Positions 16,596 to 25,708 of a stretch of DNA of 64,000 bases are shown here, piece by piece. The notes under the pieces were generated by a model. The model was given only the letters and a program-made list of their open reading frames with translations. It was not told the DNA's origin and did no database searches. The stretch spans positions 3,534,001 to 3,598,000 of the forward strand of contig NZ_OZ241975.1 in assembly GCF_965204195.1 (NCBI RefSeq), in the 5' to 3' direction. The position numbers and the translations under genes are program-made. Each line of letters opens with the position of its first letter. The first letter of the stretch is position 1. The stretch comes from Poriferisodalis sp965204195 (lineage in GTDB: Bacteria > Actinomycetota > Acidimicrobiia > Acidimicrobiales > Poriferisodalaceae).

Positions 16596-17495
16596 ATGTG
16601 CGGAATCGTGGGCCTCTTCTGCAAAACGCAAACGCACCGGCACGAACTGGGCCGGCTGACCGAGGTGATGCTGGGCGAGATGGGCGATCGCGGCCCTGAC
16701 AGCGCCGGGTTCGCTGTGTACGACGCCGGCGCTCCGGACCGAACCCGCATCACCGTGCTGGCCGAAGGGCTGACCGTGGACTGGGGGCCAGTGGCCGCCG
16801 ACCTGGAGGCGGCGCTGGCCGCCGAGGTGACGGTCCGGGCGGTGCATGACCACGCGGTGTTCTCCACTGACGGCGACGGCCGGGCCGCCCGCCAGTGGCT
16901 CATCGACCATGTGGCCGGCGCGACGGTGCTGGCCTACGGCAGCCAGATCGAGCTGTACAAGGCGGTGGGCTACCCCGACCAGGTGGCAGAGCGCTACGAC
17001 CTGGCATCACGTACCGGCACGCACGCATTGGCCCATACCCGCATGGCCACCGAGTCGGCGATCACGACAGCCGGTTCGCACCCGTTCGCCACCGGTGCCG
17101 ACACCTGCCTGGTGCACAACGGATCGCTGTCCAACCACAACCGCCTGCGACGGTTCCTGGAGGCCCACGGCGAGTCGTTCCAGACCGAGAACGACTCGGA
17201 GGTGGCGGCCGGTTACCTGTCGTGGCGGATCCGCTCCGGTGACAGCATCTCCGAGGCGCTGGTCGGGGCTCTCGACGATCTCGACGGCTTCTACACCTTC
17301 GCCATCGGCGTGGCCGATGGCTTCGCCATCCTGCGCGACCCCATCGCCTGCAAGCCCGCGGTGGTGGCAGAGACCGACGACTGGGTCGCCATGTCCTCGG
17401 AGTACCGGGCCATCGCTCGCCTGCCCGGCGCCGCAGACGCCGATATCTGGGAGCCGGAACCGGCTCGTATCTACTCGTGGAGCCTGGCCGCGTGA
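16596..17495 (+). CDS. mgsA: Class II glutamine amidotransferase-like subunit (MgsA/GlxB type)
   Basis: A 299-residue stand-alone Ntn-hydrolase domain. The start is set by the catalytic Cys at position 2 (MCGIVGLF) after GGGGGGA. Other family marks are GDRGPDSAGF, LAHTRMATESAIT and CLVHNGSLSNHN. This is the glutaminase-like part of glutamate synthase made as a separate protein. In N-methylglutamate synthase (MgsABC) and GlxBCD complexes it works with the two genes that follow. Its TGA overlaps the GTG of the next gene (GTGA). Confidence 0.88.
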   Translation: MCGIVGLFCKTQTHRHELGRLTEVMLGEMGDRGPDSAGFAVYDAGAPDRTRITVLAEGLTVDWGPVAADLEAALAAEVTVRAVHDHAVFSTDGDGRAARQWLIDHVAGATVLAYGSQIELYKAVGYPDQVAERYDLASRTGTHALAHTRMATESAITTAGSHPFATGADTCLVHNGSLSNHNRLRRFLEAHGESFQTENDSEVAAGYLSWRIRSGDSISEALVGALDDLDGFYTFAIGVADGFAILRDPIACKPAVVAETDDWVAMSSEYRAIARLPGAADADIWEPEPARIYSWSLAA

Positions 17496-18223
17496 GGGAT
17501 GCCGTTCGGACCTTCGACTTGGCAGAGGTGACCCGGCGAAGCCTCAACCAGGCGCTGCACGATGCCGCCGACGGAGCATCATTCGAGGTGATCAACCCGC
17601 GTGGAGCCCATGCGGTGGCCTGCGGGATCACCGCCGACATCGACGTGGTGGTGCGGGGCTCGGTGGGCTACTACTGCGCCGGCATGCATCAGCAGGGCAG
17701 GGTGCGGGTGGAAGGCAACGCCAGCACGGGCCTCGCCGAGAACATCATGTCGGGCGAGGTGCACATCACCGGCAACGCAACCATGTCAGCGGGTGCCACC
17801 GGTTGCGGCGGCCTCCTGGTGGTGGGCGGCAACTCAGGTGCTCGCTGCGGCATCTCCATGAAGGGCGTCGACATCGTGGTTGGCGGCAATGTCGGCCACA
17901 TGAGCGCGTTCATGGCCCAAGCCGGGAATCTGGTGGTCTGCGGCGATGCCGCAGCCGACTTGGGCGATTCCATCTACGAGGCCCAGATCTTCGTGCGGGG
18001 CGATGTGGAGTCGCTCGGCGCCGACTGCGTCGAGAAGGAGGTCCGTCCCGAACACCTCGACACGTTGGGCAGGCTGCTTGCCGCCGCCGGGGCGGCGGCC
18101 AGCGGGGCCGACCCCGGCGATTTCCGCCGCTACGGCTCGGCCCGGCGCCTCTACAACTTCACGATCGACGACGTGGACGCGCTGGCGGCCGAGGCCACAG
18201 TTCAACAGGAGGTCGCCGGCTGA
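17492..18223 (+). CDS. mgsB: Glutamate synthase C-terminal (GXGXG) domain subunit (MgsB/GlxC type)
   Basis: 243 residues from a GTG overlapping the mgsA stop. The body is a right-handed beta-helix with regularly spaced Gly residues, as in the C-terminal domain of glutamate synthase (GSVGYYCAG, GNASTGLAENIMSGEVHITG, GGNSGARCGISMKG, GGNVGHMSAFMAQAG). It is thought to be the structural core bridging the amidotransferase and FMN subunits. Its stop overlaps the next ATG (TGATG), so the three subunits are translationally coupled. Confidence 0.88.
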   Translation: MRDAVRTFDLAEVTRRSLNQALHDAADGASFEVINPRGAHAVACGITADIDVVVRGSVGYYCAGMHQQGRVRVEGNASTGLAENIMSGEVHITGNATMSAGATGCGGLLVVGGNSGARCGISMKGVDIVVGGNVGHMSAFMAQAGNLVVCGDAAADLGDSIYEAQIFVRGDVESLGADCVEKEVRPEHLDTLGRLLAAAGAAASGADPGDFRRYGSARRLYNFTIDDVDALAAEATVQQEVAG

Positions 18224-19608
18224 TGACTGGAAGATCGATAGGGACATCAACGGGTGCATCCGACGGTGATATCAATCCCCTCGCAACCTCAGACCCCGAC
18301 TACTGGCACCTGCGCGAGTCGTACACGTTCGACCGCAACGTGATCGCCGAGATCCGCCGGGCCGCCAACACTGGCATCTACCGCATCCGCGGCTGGGGGG
18401 CCAAGCGCCGGATGCCCACGCTGGACGACCTAGTGTTCCTCGGCGCGTCCATGTCGCGCTACCCGCTGGAGGGGTATCGCGAGGCGTGCGGCACCGACGT
18501 GGTGATCGGCGAGGATCGCGCTGAGCGACCGGTGCGCCTGCAGATTCCAGTCACGATCGCCGGCATGAGCTTCGGCTCGCTGTCGGCGCAGGCCAAAGAA
18601 GCACTTGGCCGGGGGGCATCAGCCGCCGGAACCTCGACCACCACCGGAGACGGCGGCATGACGATGGAGGAACGCGAGCACTCGTCGGTGCTCGTGTACC
18701 AGTACCTGCCGTCGCGCTACGGCATGAACCCCGACCATCTGCGTATGGCCGACGCCATCGAGGTGGTCGTAGGCCAGGGCGCCAAGCCCGGCGGCGGCGG
18801 AATGCTGCTGGGCCAGAAGATCACCGAGCGGGTGGCCGAGATGCGCACGCTGCCCACCGGGATCGACCAGCGCTCGGCCTGCCGCCACCCGGACTGGACG
18901 GGCCCCGACGACCTCGAGATCAAGATCGGCGAGCTGCGCGAGATCACCGACTGGCAGGTGCCGATCTATATCAAGGTCGGCGCAGCCCGCCCCTACTACG
19001 ACACTGCGCTGGCGGTGAAGGCCGGCGCCGATGCCGTGGTGGTGGACGGCATGCAGGGCGGCACGGCCGCCACCCAGGATGTGTTCATCGAACACGTCGG
19101 CATCCCGACGATCGCTGCCATTCCCGAGGCGGTGCGGGCGCTGCGCGAGCTCGGAGTCCACCGCCGTGAGGTGAAGCTGATTGCCGCTGGCGGTTTCCGA
19201 TCGGGCGCAGACGTCGCCAAGGCGCTGGCGCTGGGCGCCGATGCCGCGTCGATCGGCACGGCCGCGCTGATCGCCATCGGCGACAACGACCCTGCTTACG
19301 AGGCCGAGTACCGCGAGCTGGGCACCTCAGCCGGCTATTGGGAAGACTTCCAGGCCGGCACCGATCCTGCCGGCATCACCACGCAGGACCCGGAGTTGTC
19401 GGCCCGGCTCGATCCGGTACTGGCGGGGCGACGCTTGGCCAACTACCTGCACGTGCTCACCATCGAGACCCAGATCCTGGCCCGCGCCAACGGCAAGTCG
19501 CATGTGCTGAACCTGGAGCCCGAGGATCTGGCCGCGCTCACGGTCGAAGCCGCGGCAATGGCCAAAGTGCCACTGGCCGGCACCGGCTGGGTGCCCGGCG
19601 TCGACTGA
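18223..19608 (+). CDS. mgsC: Glutamate synthase FMN-binding domain subunit (MgsC/GlxD type)
   Basis: A 461-residue FMN-binding TIM barrel of the GltB central domain. Marks are AGMSFGSLSAQAKEALGRG, GQGAKPGGGGMLLGQKI, VDGMQGGTAATQ and GGFRSGADVAKALALGAD (FMN phosphate site). Only one Cys is present where GltB carries its 3Fe-4S ligands (RSACRHPDW), as usual for stand-alone homologues. The start ATG at 18223 overlaps the mgsB stop and has AGGAGG upstream. The combination with the divergent GmaS-like gene suggests N-methylglutamate synthesis; mgdABCD dehydrogenase genes are not in the window. Confidence 0.88.
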   Translation: MTGRSIGTSTGASDGDINPLATSDPDYWHLRESYTFDRNVIAEIRRAANTGIYRIRGWGAKRRMPTLDDLVFLGASMSRYPLEGYREACGTDVVIGEDRAERPVRLQIPVTIAGMSFGSLSAQAKEALGRGASAAGTSTTTGDGGMTMEEREHSSVLVYQYLPSRYGMNPDHLRMADAIEVVVGQGAKPGGGGMLLGQKITERVAEMRTLPTGIDQRSACRHPDWTGPDDLEIKIGELREITDWQVPIYIKVGAARPYYDTALAVKAGADAVVVDGMQGGTAATQDVFIEHVGIPTIAAIPEAVRALRELGVHRREVKLIAAGGFRSGADVAKALALGADAASIGTAALIAIGDNDPAYEAEYRELGTSAGYWEDFQAGTDPAGITTQDPELSARLDPVLAGRRLANYLHVLTIETQILARANGKSHVLNLEPEDLAALTVEAAAMAKVPLAGTGWVPGVD

Positions 19609-19657
19609 CCAAATTCAGTGGTTCGAGTCTCGGCCGTATCAGTAGGTTGACGCGCCG

Positions 19658-19710
19658 GTGCGTCGCCCCTGACACCGCTCATAGCAGGGAAGCGCCTGGG
19701 GGCGACGCAC
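19658..19710. terminator. Convergent intergenic inverted repeat, probable bidirectional terminator
   Basis: Perfect 12-bp arms GTGCGTCGCCCC (19658-19669) and GGGGCGACGCAC (19699-19710) with a 29-bp spacer lie between the converging mgsC and enoyl-CoA hydratase genes. There is no T-run. The position suggests transcript ending for both genes; a protein-binding palindrome is possible. Confidence 0.45.
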
Positions 19711-19742
19711 TTGCAATCGCAACTATAGAAGCTGCAGTCGGG

Positions 19743-20519
19743 CTAGCGGCCCTGCCATTGGGGCGGGCGCTTCTCGGAGAACGCCCGCGGGCCCTCGATG
19801 TAGTCGGCGCTGTTATTCATGGCCCGCACCGCCTCGTAGCGACCTTCATGCGCAGCCTGAACGCTGGCCTCGTTGAGACCGACCATGGCGGCCTGCTTGG
19901 TGGCTCGGATCGACATCGGCGAGCACTCCAGCACCATCTCGGCCCAGCGGCGGGCACATGCGAGCGCCTCGCCCTGGGGGACGACCTCGGCGACGATGCC
20001 CAGCTCCTTCGCCTCGGCAGCGGGCACGTGACGGCCGGTCAGCATCATGCTCATGGCGCGCTTCAGCCCGATGTGGCGGGGCAGTCGATGCACGCCGCCC
20101 GCCAGCGCGGCGAGGCCCACCTTGGGCTCGGGCAGCGCGAGCAGCGCGTTCTCTGAGGCCACGATGATGTCGCAGGCCAGCGCAATCTCGAAGCCGCCGC
20201 CCATCGCCACGCCGTTCACTGCCGCAATGACGGGCTTGTCGAGATCCCAGCGCGAGGTCAGGCCGCCGAAGCCCGACGACGGCATCGCCGAACGGTCGCC
20301 GCCCTCGGCTTGGTACCGCAGGTCGTTGCCCGCCGAGAAGGCACGGTCGCCTTCCCCGGTCACGATCGCGACCCACAGCTCCGGGTCGTTCTGGAACTCG
20401 TCGAACAGGTCCGACATCTCCGCATTGCCCGGCGGGTGCAGCGCATTCATCCGCTCCGGCCGGTTGATCGTGACGACGAACAGGTGCCCGTCGCGCTCCG
20501 CATAACAAAACTCACCCAT
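19743..20519 (-). CDS. Enoyl-CoA hydratase/isomerase family protein
   Basis: A 258-residue crotonase-fold enzyme. The oxyanion-hole segments are GDRAFSAGNDLR and NGVAMGGGFEIALACDII. The catalytic region has PEPKVGLAALAGGVHRLPR, where Glu of PEPK is the first acid-base residue and Ala lies at the position of the second Glu of true hydratases. The reaction may therefore differ from simple hydration. The start is supported by the family N-terminus; no operon partner is adjacent. Confidence 0.9.
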   Translation of the reverse strand: MGEFCYAERDGHLFVVTINRPERMNALHPPGNAEMSDLFDEFQNDPELWVAIVTGEGDRAFSAGNDLRYQAEGGDRSAMPSSGFGGLTSRWDLDKPVIAAVNGVAMGGGFEIALACDIIVASENALLALPEPKVGLAALAGGVHRLPRHIGLKRAMSMMLTGRHVPAAEAKELGIVAEVVPQGEALACARRWAEMVLECSPMSIRATKQAAMVGLNEASVQAAHEGRYEAVRAMNNSADYIEGPRAFSEKRPPQWQGR

Positions 20520-20683
20520 GCCGCGGCAACCTAGTGGTCAGGCGGCCGCTGCGCTGAGAGGTCCATGGATCGGTGGCCATCCACGGGTCGTCTGGTTCCC
20601 CCGGTGCATCGGTCGGGTTGCCCTGACAAGCCCCTGAGTCTGACTGAGACAGCAGAGTCATGGCACGCGTGGTGCGAAACGAC

Positions 20684-20744
20684 AGCAATGCCGGGCCGCT
20701 GCCCGCGGATCGAGGAACAGCCCGGCGAAGCCGTCAGCGTTCTA
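20684..20744 (-). repeat. Conserved 3' block of FnIII cassette 1
   Basis: This block begins at the stop codon of the upstream FnIII gene (TAGAACGCTGACGG on the minus strand). It contains complementary arms GCCGGGC and GCCCGGC about 23 bp apart. The same block follows the other two FnIII genes at 22464-22570 and 24433-24539. It may act as terminator and as homology for recombination. Nothing else is seen in the 20520-20683 spacer. Confidence 0.7.
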
Positions 20745-21635
20745 TTGGGGACGGCAGTTGTAGAACCGCCAGAGCGAGACTTGCTTGCCTGTCTGTGGAT
20801 GATAGATGCGACCGCCTTCACCGCCGTCCACGCAGATGGGGTCGGGTGGGTAGTTGGGGTACCACTTGATCGCTTGAGTCCGTGAGCCAGCGCGTACCGA
20901 GGCATCGTACAGTCGCCTGTATTCCTCAGACCCGAAACACGGGGTGCGGTACCAGCCTCCGGTGTTGCTGCTATTGGCACGGAAGTGGGTGTGTCGATTG
21001 AGCACAATCGCGTAGCAGCCGTCGCCGTGGTTGCCGCTTTCCTCGGCGTACTCGCAGTCGCTCGGGTTCTGGAAGCAGCGCAGCACCTCAGCAAGGTCTG
21101 GATCGTTGCTCGCGTCGGCGATGGGCACGCAGCCGGATTCTGACGGCTTGGAGCAGCGCATCAGCACCGGCTGGTCGGCTGGGCCGGCTTCCGTGACCGG
21201 CTCGACGTCCAGTCCTTGGGCTTGGGGCCGCTGCCATGTCGTCGCGAGCTTGTCGCTGCTGCCTGCGCTGTGCTGGGCCTTGACCCACACCTTGTAGGTG
21301 TCGCAGTGCTTGACCTTGCCGAACGTCACCGTGAGCGTGTCCGCGGCAACGGTCTTGGTCTTGCGCGCGCCGCAGTCAGGGTTGACGCGCACCTTGTAGC
21401 CGGTCGGCGTGGTGCCGGTCGTGGCTGCCTGCCAACTCACGGTGATGCCGTCGCCTGCCGCGTCCACCAGCAGCCCGGTAGGCGGCTCGGGCGGCGACTC
21501 GACCGGCTCGGTGGCACCGGCTGACGCTGTCGGCGCCAGCACCAGCGACAGCGCTGCCACCGCAGCCGCCGCGGCTATGCGCCAGTGAATCAGGCCGACA
21601 CAACGGGAAGGGCTAGCCTGCCCCCCCCCCGGCAA
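20742..21635 (-). CDS. Secreted FnIII-domain protein, cassette 1 (poly-G at start)
   Basis: As sequenced, the frame opens at TTG (21635) and runs 297 residues: MPGGGQ from a G10 tract, a basic stretch, then a signal peptide (IAAAAAVAALSLVLAPTASA) and one fibronectin type III domain (about 45-130: PTGLLVDAAGDGITVSW to TTWQRPQ). The unique C-terminal part (about 140-297) is Cys-rich (eight Cys) and has an NRHTHF segment; no family is recognised. A better-looking start, ATG at 21657 with GGAG 6 nt upstream, is in another frame and joins this one only if the tract length is a multiple of 3 (9 or 12). The protein is predicted to be secreted. Confidence 0.8.
   Translation of the reverse strand: MPGGGQASPSRCVGLIHWRIAAAAAVAALSLVLAPTASAGATEPVESPPEPPTGLLVDAAGDGITVSWQAATTGTTPTGYKVRVNPDCGARKTKTVAADTLTVTFGKVKHCDTYKVWVKAQHSAGSSDKLATTWQRPQAQGLDVEPVTEAGPADQPVLMRCSKPSESGCVPIADASNDPDLAEVLRCFQNPSDCEYAEESGNHGDGCYAIVLNRHTHFRANSSNTGGWYRTPCFGSEEYRRLYDASVRAGSRTQAIKWYPNYPPDPICVDGGEGGRIYHPQTGKQVSLWRFYNCRPQ
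21621..21630. repeat. Homopolymer C10 (G10 on the coding strand), cassette 1
   Basis: Ten C on the plus strand just inside the 5' end of the FnIII gene. Tracts of this length slip readily in replication, and a change of one base switches which start codon reads into the gene. A base-calling error cannot be excluded. Confidence 0.85.
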
Positions 21636-21656
21636 TAGGCCTTCCCAGAAGCTTCA

Positions 21657-21757
21657 TTGCAATCTCCGATTTCTTCGAGAACTCTCGTGAGCCGACCGCG
21701 AACACTTGCAGCCAGCCCACCGGTCGCCACAAGCTACCGGACACCCGCCGCCGCACG
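21657..21757 (-). promoter_or_regulatory. Conserved upstream region of FnIII cassette 1
   Basis: About 100 bp upstream of the ATG is shared with the other two cassettes (near 23441-23545 and 25478-25572). Shared parts include GGAG before the ATG, ACTCTCGTGAG and a GC-rich stretch around CCCACCGG. It probably carries a common promoter and leader, so the three genes may be co-regulated. No clear -10/-35 pair is called. Confidence 0.5.
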
Positions 21758-21797
21758 GCACATGCCCGACACAGCAGGCGCAGCTAGCCCTTGCGGG

Positions 21798-22106
21798 TCA
21801 GCAGTCCGCCATGGCGCCGAGCGCGGCGCAGACTTCTGGGCGGCGGTGGGGCAAAGCGCTGATGCGCTCCGTCAAGTGTGACTTGAGCACCACTCGAAGG
21901 TTGTCGAACGAGGCTGCGCTGGGTTGGGGGAGACCGTCATCTGCGTCGAGCGCTACCTCGGTCGGGATGCCCCGGACGGTGCGCGTGATCGGGGCGACGA
22001 CCAGCTTGTTGAGCACTCCGATCGCCTCGTTGCGGGTGACGATGAGCACTGGCCGACGCTCATTCTCGCTCTCCGCCCACCAGACGTCGCACTGAGCAGG
22101 CGTCAC
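21798..22106 (-). CDS. MazF/PemK-type endoribonuclease toxin
   Basis: 102 residues from a GTG that overlaps the antitoxin stop (GTGA). The fold signature is PAQCDVWWAESENERRPVL followed by IVTRNEAIGVLNKLVVAPIT, matching MazF/PemK toxins that cut mRNA. The longer upstream frame is not used because of the coupling with the antitoxin. The pair lies between FnIII cassettes 1 and 2 on the same strand and may stabilise the island. Confidence 0.85.
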   Translation of the reverse strand: MTPAQCDVWWAESENERRPVLIVTRNEAIGVLNKLVVAPITRTVRGIPTEVALDADDGLPQPSAASFDNLRVVLKSHLTERISALPHRRPEVCAALGAMADC

Positions 22107-22351
22107 CAGGGTTCCTCGGCGATCATCGTCCGGGTGCTGCGCGCCGCCCATTCCAGTTCGTCGTCGGTCTCGGGTATTCGGCGGTACGCGTCGACGATGG
22201 CCTCGCCGATTTGGCGCCGCCGCCGCCGATCGAGCATCTCCTCGAGCGCTCGTCGCACCGCATCGGAACGAGACCGTGCGTCGCCGCTCGCTACGAGCTC
22301 GTCAAGCTGAGCGAGCAGGCTGTCGTCGATCCGTGCTACCAATTGCGTCAT
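22103..22351 (-). CDS. Ribbon-helix-helix antitoxin
   Basis: 82 residues. The N-terminal 45 form a ribbon-helix-helix DNA-binding domain (MTQLVARIDDSLLAQLDELV, SRSDAVRRALEEML). The C-terminal tail is acidic with a Trp (DDELEWAARS), typical of antitoxin tails that block the toxin. It lies directly before the MazF-like gene. It probably represses its own promoter; the AT-rich stretch at 22350-22390 would hold that promoter. Confidence 0.85.
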   Translation of the reverse strand: MTQLVARIDDSLLAQLDELVASGDARSRSDAVRRALEEMLDRRRRRQIGEAIVDAYRRIPETDDELEWAARSTRTMIAEEPW

Positions 22352-22463
22352 ATATTGAGTCTAACGAATCGCATTACACAGTGCATTACTTTCGGGCTGT
22401 TAGCTGCATCGATTCCCTCACCGCGCGACGGCGAGATGCACCGACCGATCCTGCCGCGAGCCA

Positions 22464-22570
22464 GCGCTCACCCGCCCTGGCGAACCGCTCGCTGCAACGC
22501 CGCCCGGCGGCAACGCCGGGCCGCTCCCCGTGGATCGAGGAACAGCCCGGCGCAGCCGTCAGCGTTCTAG
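22464..22570 (-). repeat. Conserved 3' block of FnIII cassette 2
   Basis: A 107-bp block immediately after the cassette 2 stop, matching 24433-24539 at most positions and the shorter block at 20684-20744. On the minus strand it reads CTAGAACGCTGACGG, then GCCGGGC...GCCCGGC (a hairpin with a loop of about 23 nt). Confidence 0.7.
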
Positions 22571-23419
22571 CTAAGCAGGCTTGGTTATCGGCCCAATGCT
22601 GGAATACACGACGTCGGCGTCGGATACGGTGACGTGGTTCCAAGTGGCGTAGCGCCCGGTGACGTTCGCATCGTCGAAACTCAGGTTGGGAAGGGAGCCG
22701 CTTTGGAGTATCCATCCTGTGGTATCGGGCCAGTCGCCATTCAGTGTGATCGTCACAATGCCCTGGTGGCTGCCATAGTTGTCATTGGTGCCCCCTGGCA
22801 GGTGGTCGAACTTGAGCACGTATATCGCTGTGATCCTGAGCGGGCTGTGCCCCGAGAGCGTAAACCTCGTGGGGCACTTCGTGTGTCCTGAGCCTGTGCA
22901 ACCGACCGCATAACCGAGGTCTCTCGCGGCATAGAACTCCGTCTCCATGACAGTGGTGGTGCCTTGGCCGCCTTCGTACTCCGGTTCGTTGCCTTGCTGT
23001 TGGGGTCGCTGCCAGAGCGTTTCGAGCTTGTCGCTGTTGCCTGCGCTGTTGCGGGCGCGGACCCATACGCGGTAGTAGTCGCAGTGCTTGACCTTGGCGA
23101 ACGTCACCGTGAGCGTGTCCGCGGCGACGGTCTTGGTCTTGCGCTTGCCGCCGCAGTCGGGGTTCACGCGCACTTGGTAGCCGGTCGGCGTGCTGCCGGT
23201 CGCGGCTGGCTGCCAACTCACGGTGAGGCCGTCGCCTGCGGCGTCCACCTGCAGCCCGGCAGGCGGCGCGGGCGGCAGCTCTGTCGGCTCGGTGGCACCG
23301 GCTTGCGCTGTCGGCGTCAGCACCAGCGACAGCGCCGCCACCGCAGCCGCTGCGGCTATGCGCCGGCGGATCACGCCGACACAACGGGAAGGGCTAGCCT
23401 GCCCCCCCCCCCCCGGCAA
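22571..23419 (-). CDS. Secreted FnIII-domain protein, cassette 2 (poly-G at start)
   Basis: 282 residues from TTG (23419) as sequenced. The first about 140 residues are nearly the same as in cassette 1: poly-Gly start, signal peptide IAAAAAVAALSLVLTPTAQA, and an FnIII domain ending ETLWQRPQ. The C-terminal part differs entirely: EFYAARDLGYAVGCTGSGHT, then a beta-rich region (ITAIYVLKFDHLPGG, GIVTITLNGDWPDTTGW) that may be a ligand-binding beta-sandwich; no family is recognised. An ATG at 23441 with GGAG is out of frame with the current G13 tract. Confidence 0.8.
   Translation of the reverse strand: MPGGGGQASPSRCVGVIRRRIAAAAAVAALSLVLTPTAQAGATEPTELPPAPPAGLQVDAAGDGLTVSWQPAATGSTPTGYQVRVNPDCGGKRKTKTVAADTLTVTFAKVKHCDYYRVWVRARNSAGNSDKLETLWQRPQQQGNEPEYEGGQGTTTVMETEFYAARDLGYAVGCTGSGHTKCPTRFTLSGHSPLRITAIYVLKFDHLPGGTNDNYGSHQGIVTITLNGDWPDTTGWILQSGSLPNLSFDDANVTGRYATWNHVTVSDADVVYSSIGPITKPA
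23402..23414. repeat. Homopolymer C13 (G13 on the coding strand), cassette 2
   Basis: Thirteen C in the same place as in cassette 1, a difference of exactly one codon. This is the frame-setting tract between the ATG at 23441 and the FnIII reading frame. Confidence 0.85.
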
Positions 23420-23441
23420 TAGGCCTTCCCAGAAGCTTCAT

Positions 23442-23888
23442 CTCAGTCTCCGAATTTCCCGAATTTCTTGGTGAACTCTCGTGAGCCGACCGCGAACGCA
23501 CGCAGCCGGCCCACCGGTCGCCACAAGCTACCGGACACGCACCGCCGGCAGGTGCGTCTGCTGGTGGTGACCCAGGGCGGCACGGCCCATGAGACAACTC
23601 GGGAACCGGGGCGTCGAACGGTCAAAGAAGATGCGAACCGCCCGCGCGGAACCGGCATTTGTCAGCACGCCCAATCTCCTCGGATCACGATGAGTCAACG
23701 GATCCTCGAGATCGGGCCGTCGGTACCCCGCCGCGATGGCCGGCGATCTCGCTGGTCGGCCGCGCCGCCGCATCTCACAACCTTCACATGAAAGTTAGGA
23801 AAGTTAGGAGTCGTCACCCGACAAGTTGGAAGATGAACTGGCAAGTTGTCAGAGGAGATTGTCAGAGGAGAGCTGTTGCCGGACCCGG
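23442..23888. other. Non-coding spacer with tandem short repeats
   Basis: This spacer has no supportable gene. The left part (to about 23545) is the conserved upstream region of cassette 2. The right end holds two perfect tandem repeats: AAAGTTAGG twice (23791-23808) and TTGTCAGAGGAGA twice (23846-23871). They lie 18-100 bp before the winged-helix gene and could be operators for it. The stretch is more AT-rich than its surroundings. Confidence 0.5.
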
Positions 23889-24347
23889 ATGACGATCAAG
23901 AATCACGGGCTGCTCGATGACGAGGCGGTGGCGTGGCTGTCAACGATCGACACCTCACAACTGACCGATCGACAACGACTGGGTCTTGCCTTCCTGCACA
24001 GGAATCGCACCGTCACCAACCAGCAGTACCGATCATTGACCGGTTGCGACGCCCAGACTGCGACTCGTGAGTTGGCCGGCCTCGCCAGCGCGGAACTCGT
24101 CCACAAGACGAACGACAGACGATGGACCATCTGGGTGCTGCGCGACGACTTTGGTCGCATGGCGCAGCCCCGCTCGGACTTCGGCGCAGAGACACCGCGT
24201 ACTCGCCGAGACCGGCGGCCCGAGATCAGGGCGCTGCTTGCATCGCGGGCGCAGCCGACCCGTGCACTCGCTGAAGAACTCGAGATGAGCGGGGCAGGAG
24301 TGCTCCGGTGGCTGCGCAAGCGGGGCGGAACCGCGGACCGCCCGTGA
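23889..24347 (+). CDS. Winged-helix protein resembling the C-terminus of RecG-like/AlbA ATP-binding regulators
   Basis: 152 residues from ATG 23889. Residues about 18-95 (LTDRQRLGLAFLHRNRTVTN, YRSLTGCDAQTATRELAGL) match the C-terminal winged-helix region often found in COG2865-type ATP-binding proteins. A second short helix-turn-helix-like segment follows (ALAEELEMSGAGVLRWLRKR). The N-terminal ATP-binding part of such proteins is missing, so this is either a remnant or a small regulator. It lies opposite to the flanking FnIII cassettes. Confidence 0.55.
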   Translation: MTIKNHGLLDDEAVAWLSTIDTSQLTDRQRLGLAFLHRNRTVTNQQYRSLTGCDAQTATRELAGLASAELVHKTNDRRWTIWVLRDDFGRMAQPRSDFGAETPRTRRDRRPEIRALLASRAQPTRALAEELEMSGAGVLRWLRKRGGTADRP

Positions 24348-24432
24348 ACTCGCCGGCCCGCCTATTGCGGGGAACGGAGATCGAGCTGTGCGGCCTGACC
24401 GCACTGCTGTTCGGCGTGATGCTCTAGCGCCT

Positions 24433-24535
24433 GCGCTCACCCACCCTGGCGAACAGCTCGCTGCAACGCCGCCCGACAGCAACGCCGGGCCGCTCCCCGT
24501 GGATCGCCGAACAGCCCGGCGAAGCCGTCAGCGTT

Positions 24536-24539
<4 letters not shown>
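24433..24539 (-). repeat. Conserved 3' block of FnIII cassette 3
   Basis: A 107-bp block starting at the cassette 3 stop codon, the same as at 22464-22570 apart from scattered changes. It includes the arms GCCGGGC and GCCCGGC. Confidence 0.7.
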
Positions 24540-25456
<917 letters not shown>

Positions 25457-25708
25457 TAGGCCTTCCCAGAAGCTTCATTACGATCTCCGATTTGTCCGTG
25501 AACTCTCGTGAGCTGCCCGCGAACGCACGCAGTCGGCCCACCGGCCACCACATGCTACGCGACACGCACTGCCACCCGCTCCTGCGGCCCCTCGCCGCTA
25601 GCGCGACTGAACTTCTTCAACAAGACGTGGCCGTGGTTCATGTGGCCCGCGTAGTGTTCAGGTGGCCAACCCGCTCACCAGCGGAAACGTCGATCTCGGG
25701 GGCAGCAG

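Noticed and set aside
16846..19608. A single 920-residue frame covering parts of mgsA, mgsB and all of mgsC
   Set aside because: The upstream portion overlaps two well-supported genes in another frame; the FMN-domain protein starts at 18223 with its own Shine-Dalgarno.
20531..21094. Minus-strand 187-residue open frame overlapping FnIII cassette 1
   Set aside because: It has low-complexity composition and overlaps a better supported gene; the conserved 3' block is non-coding in the other cassettes.
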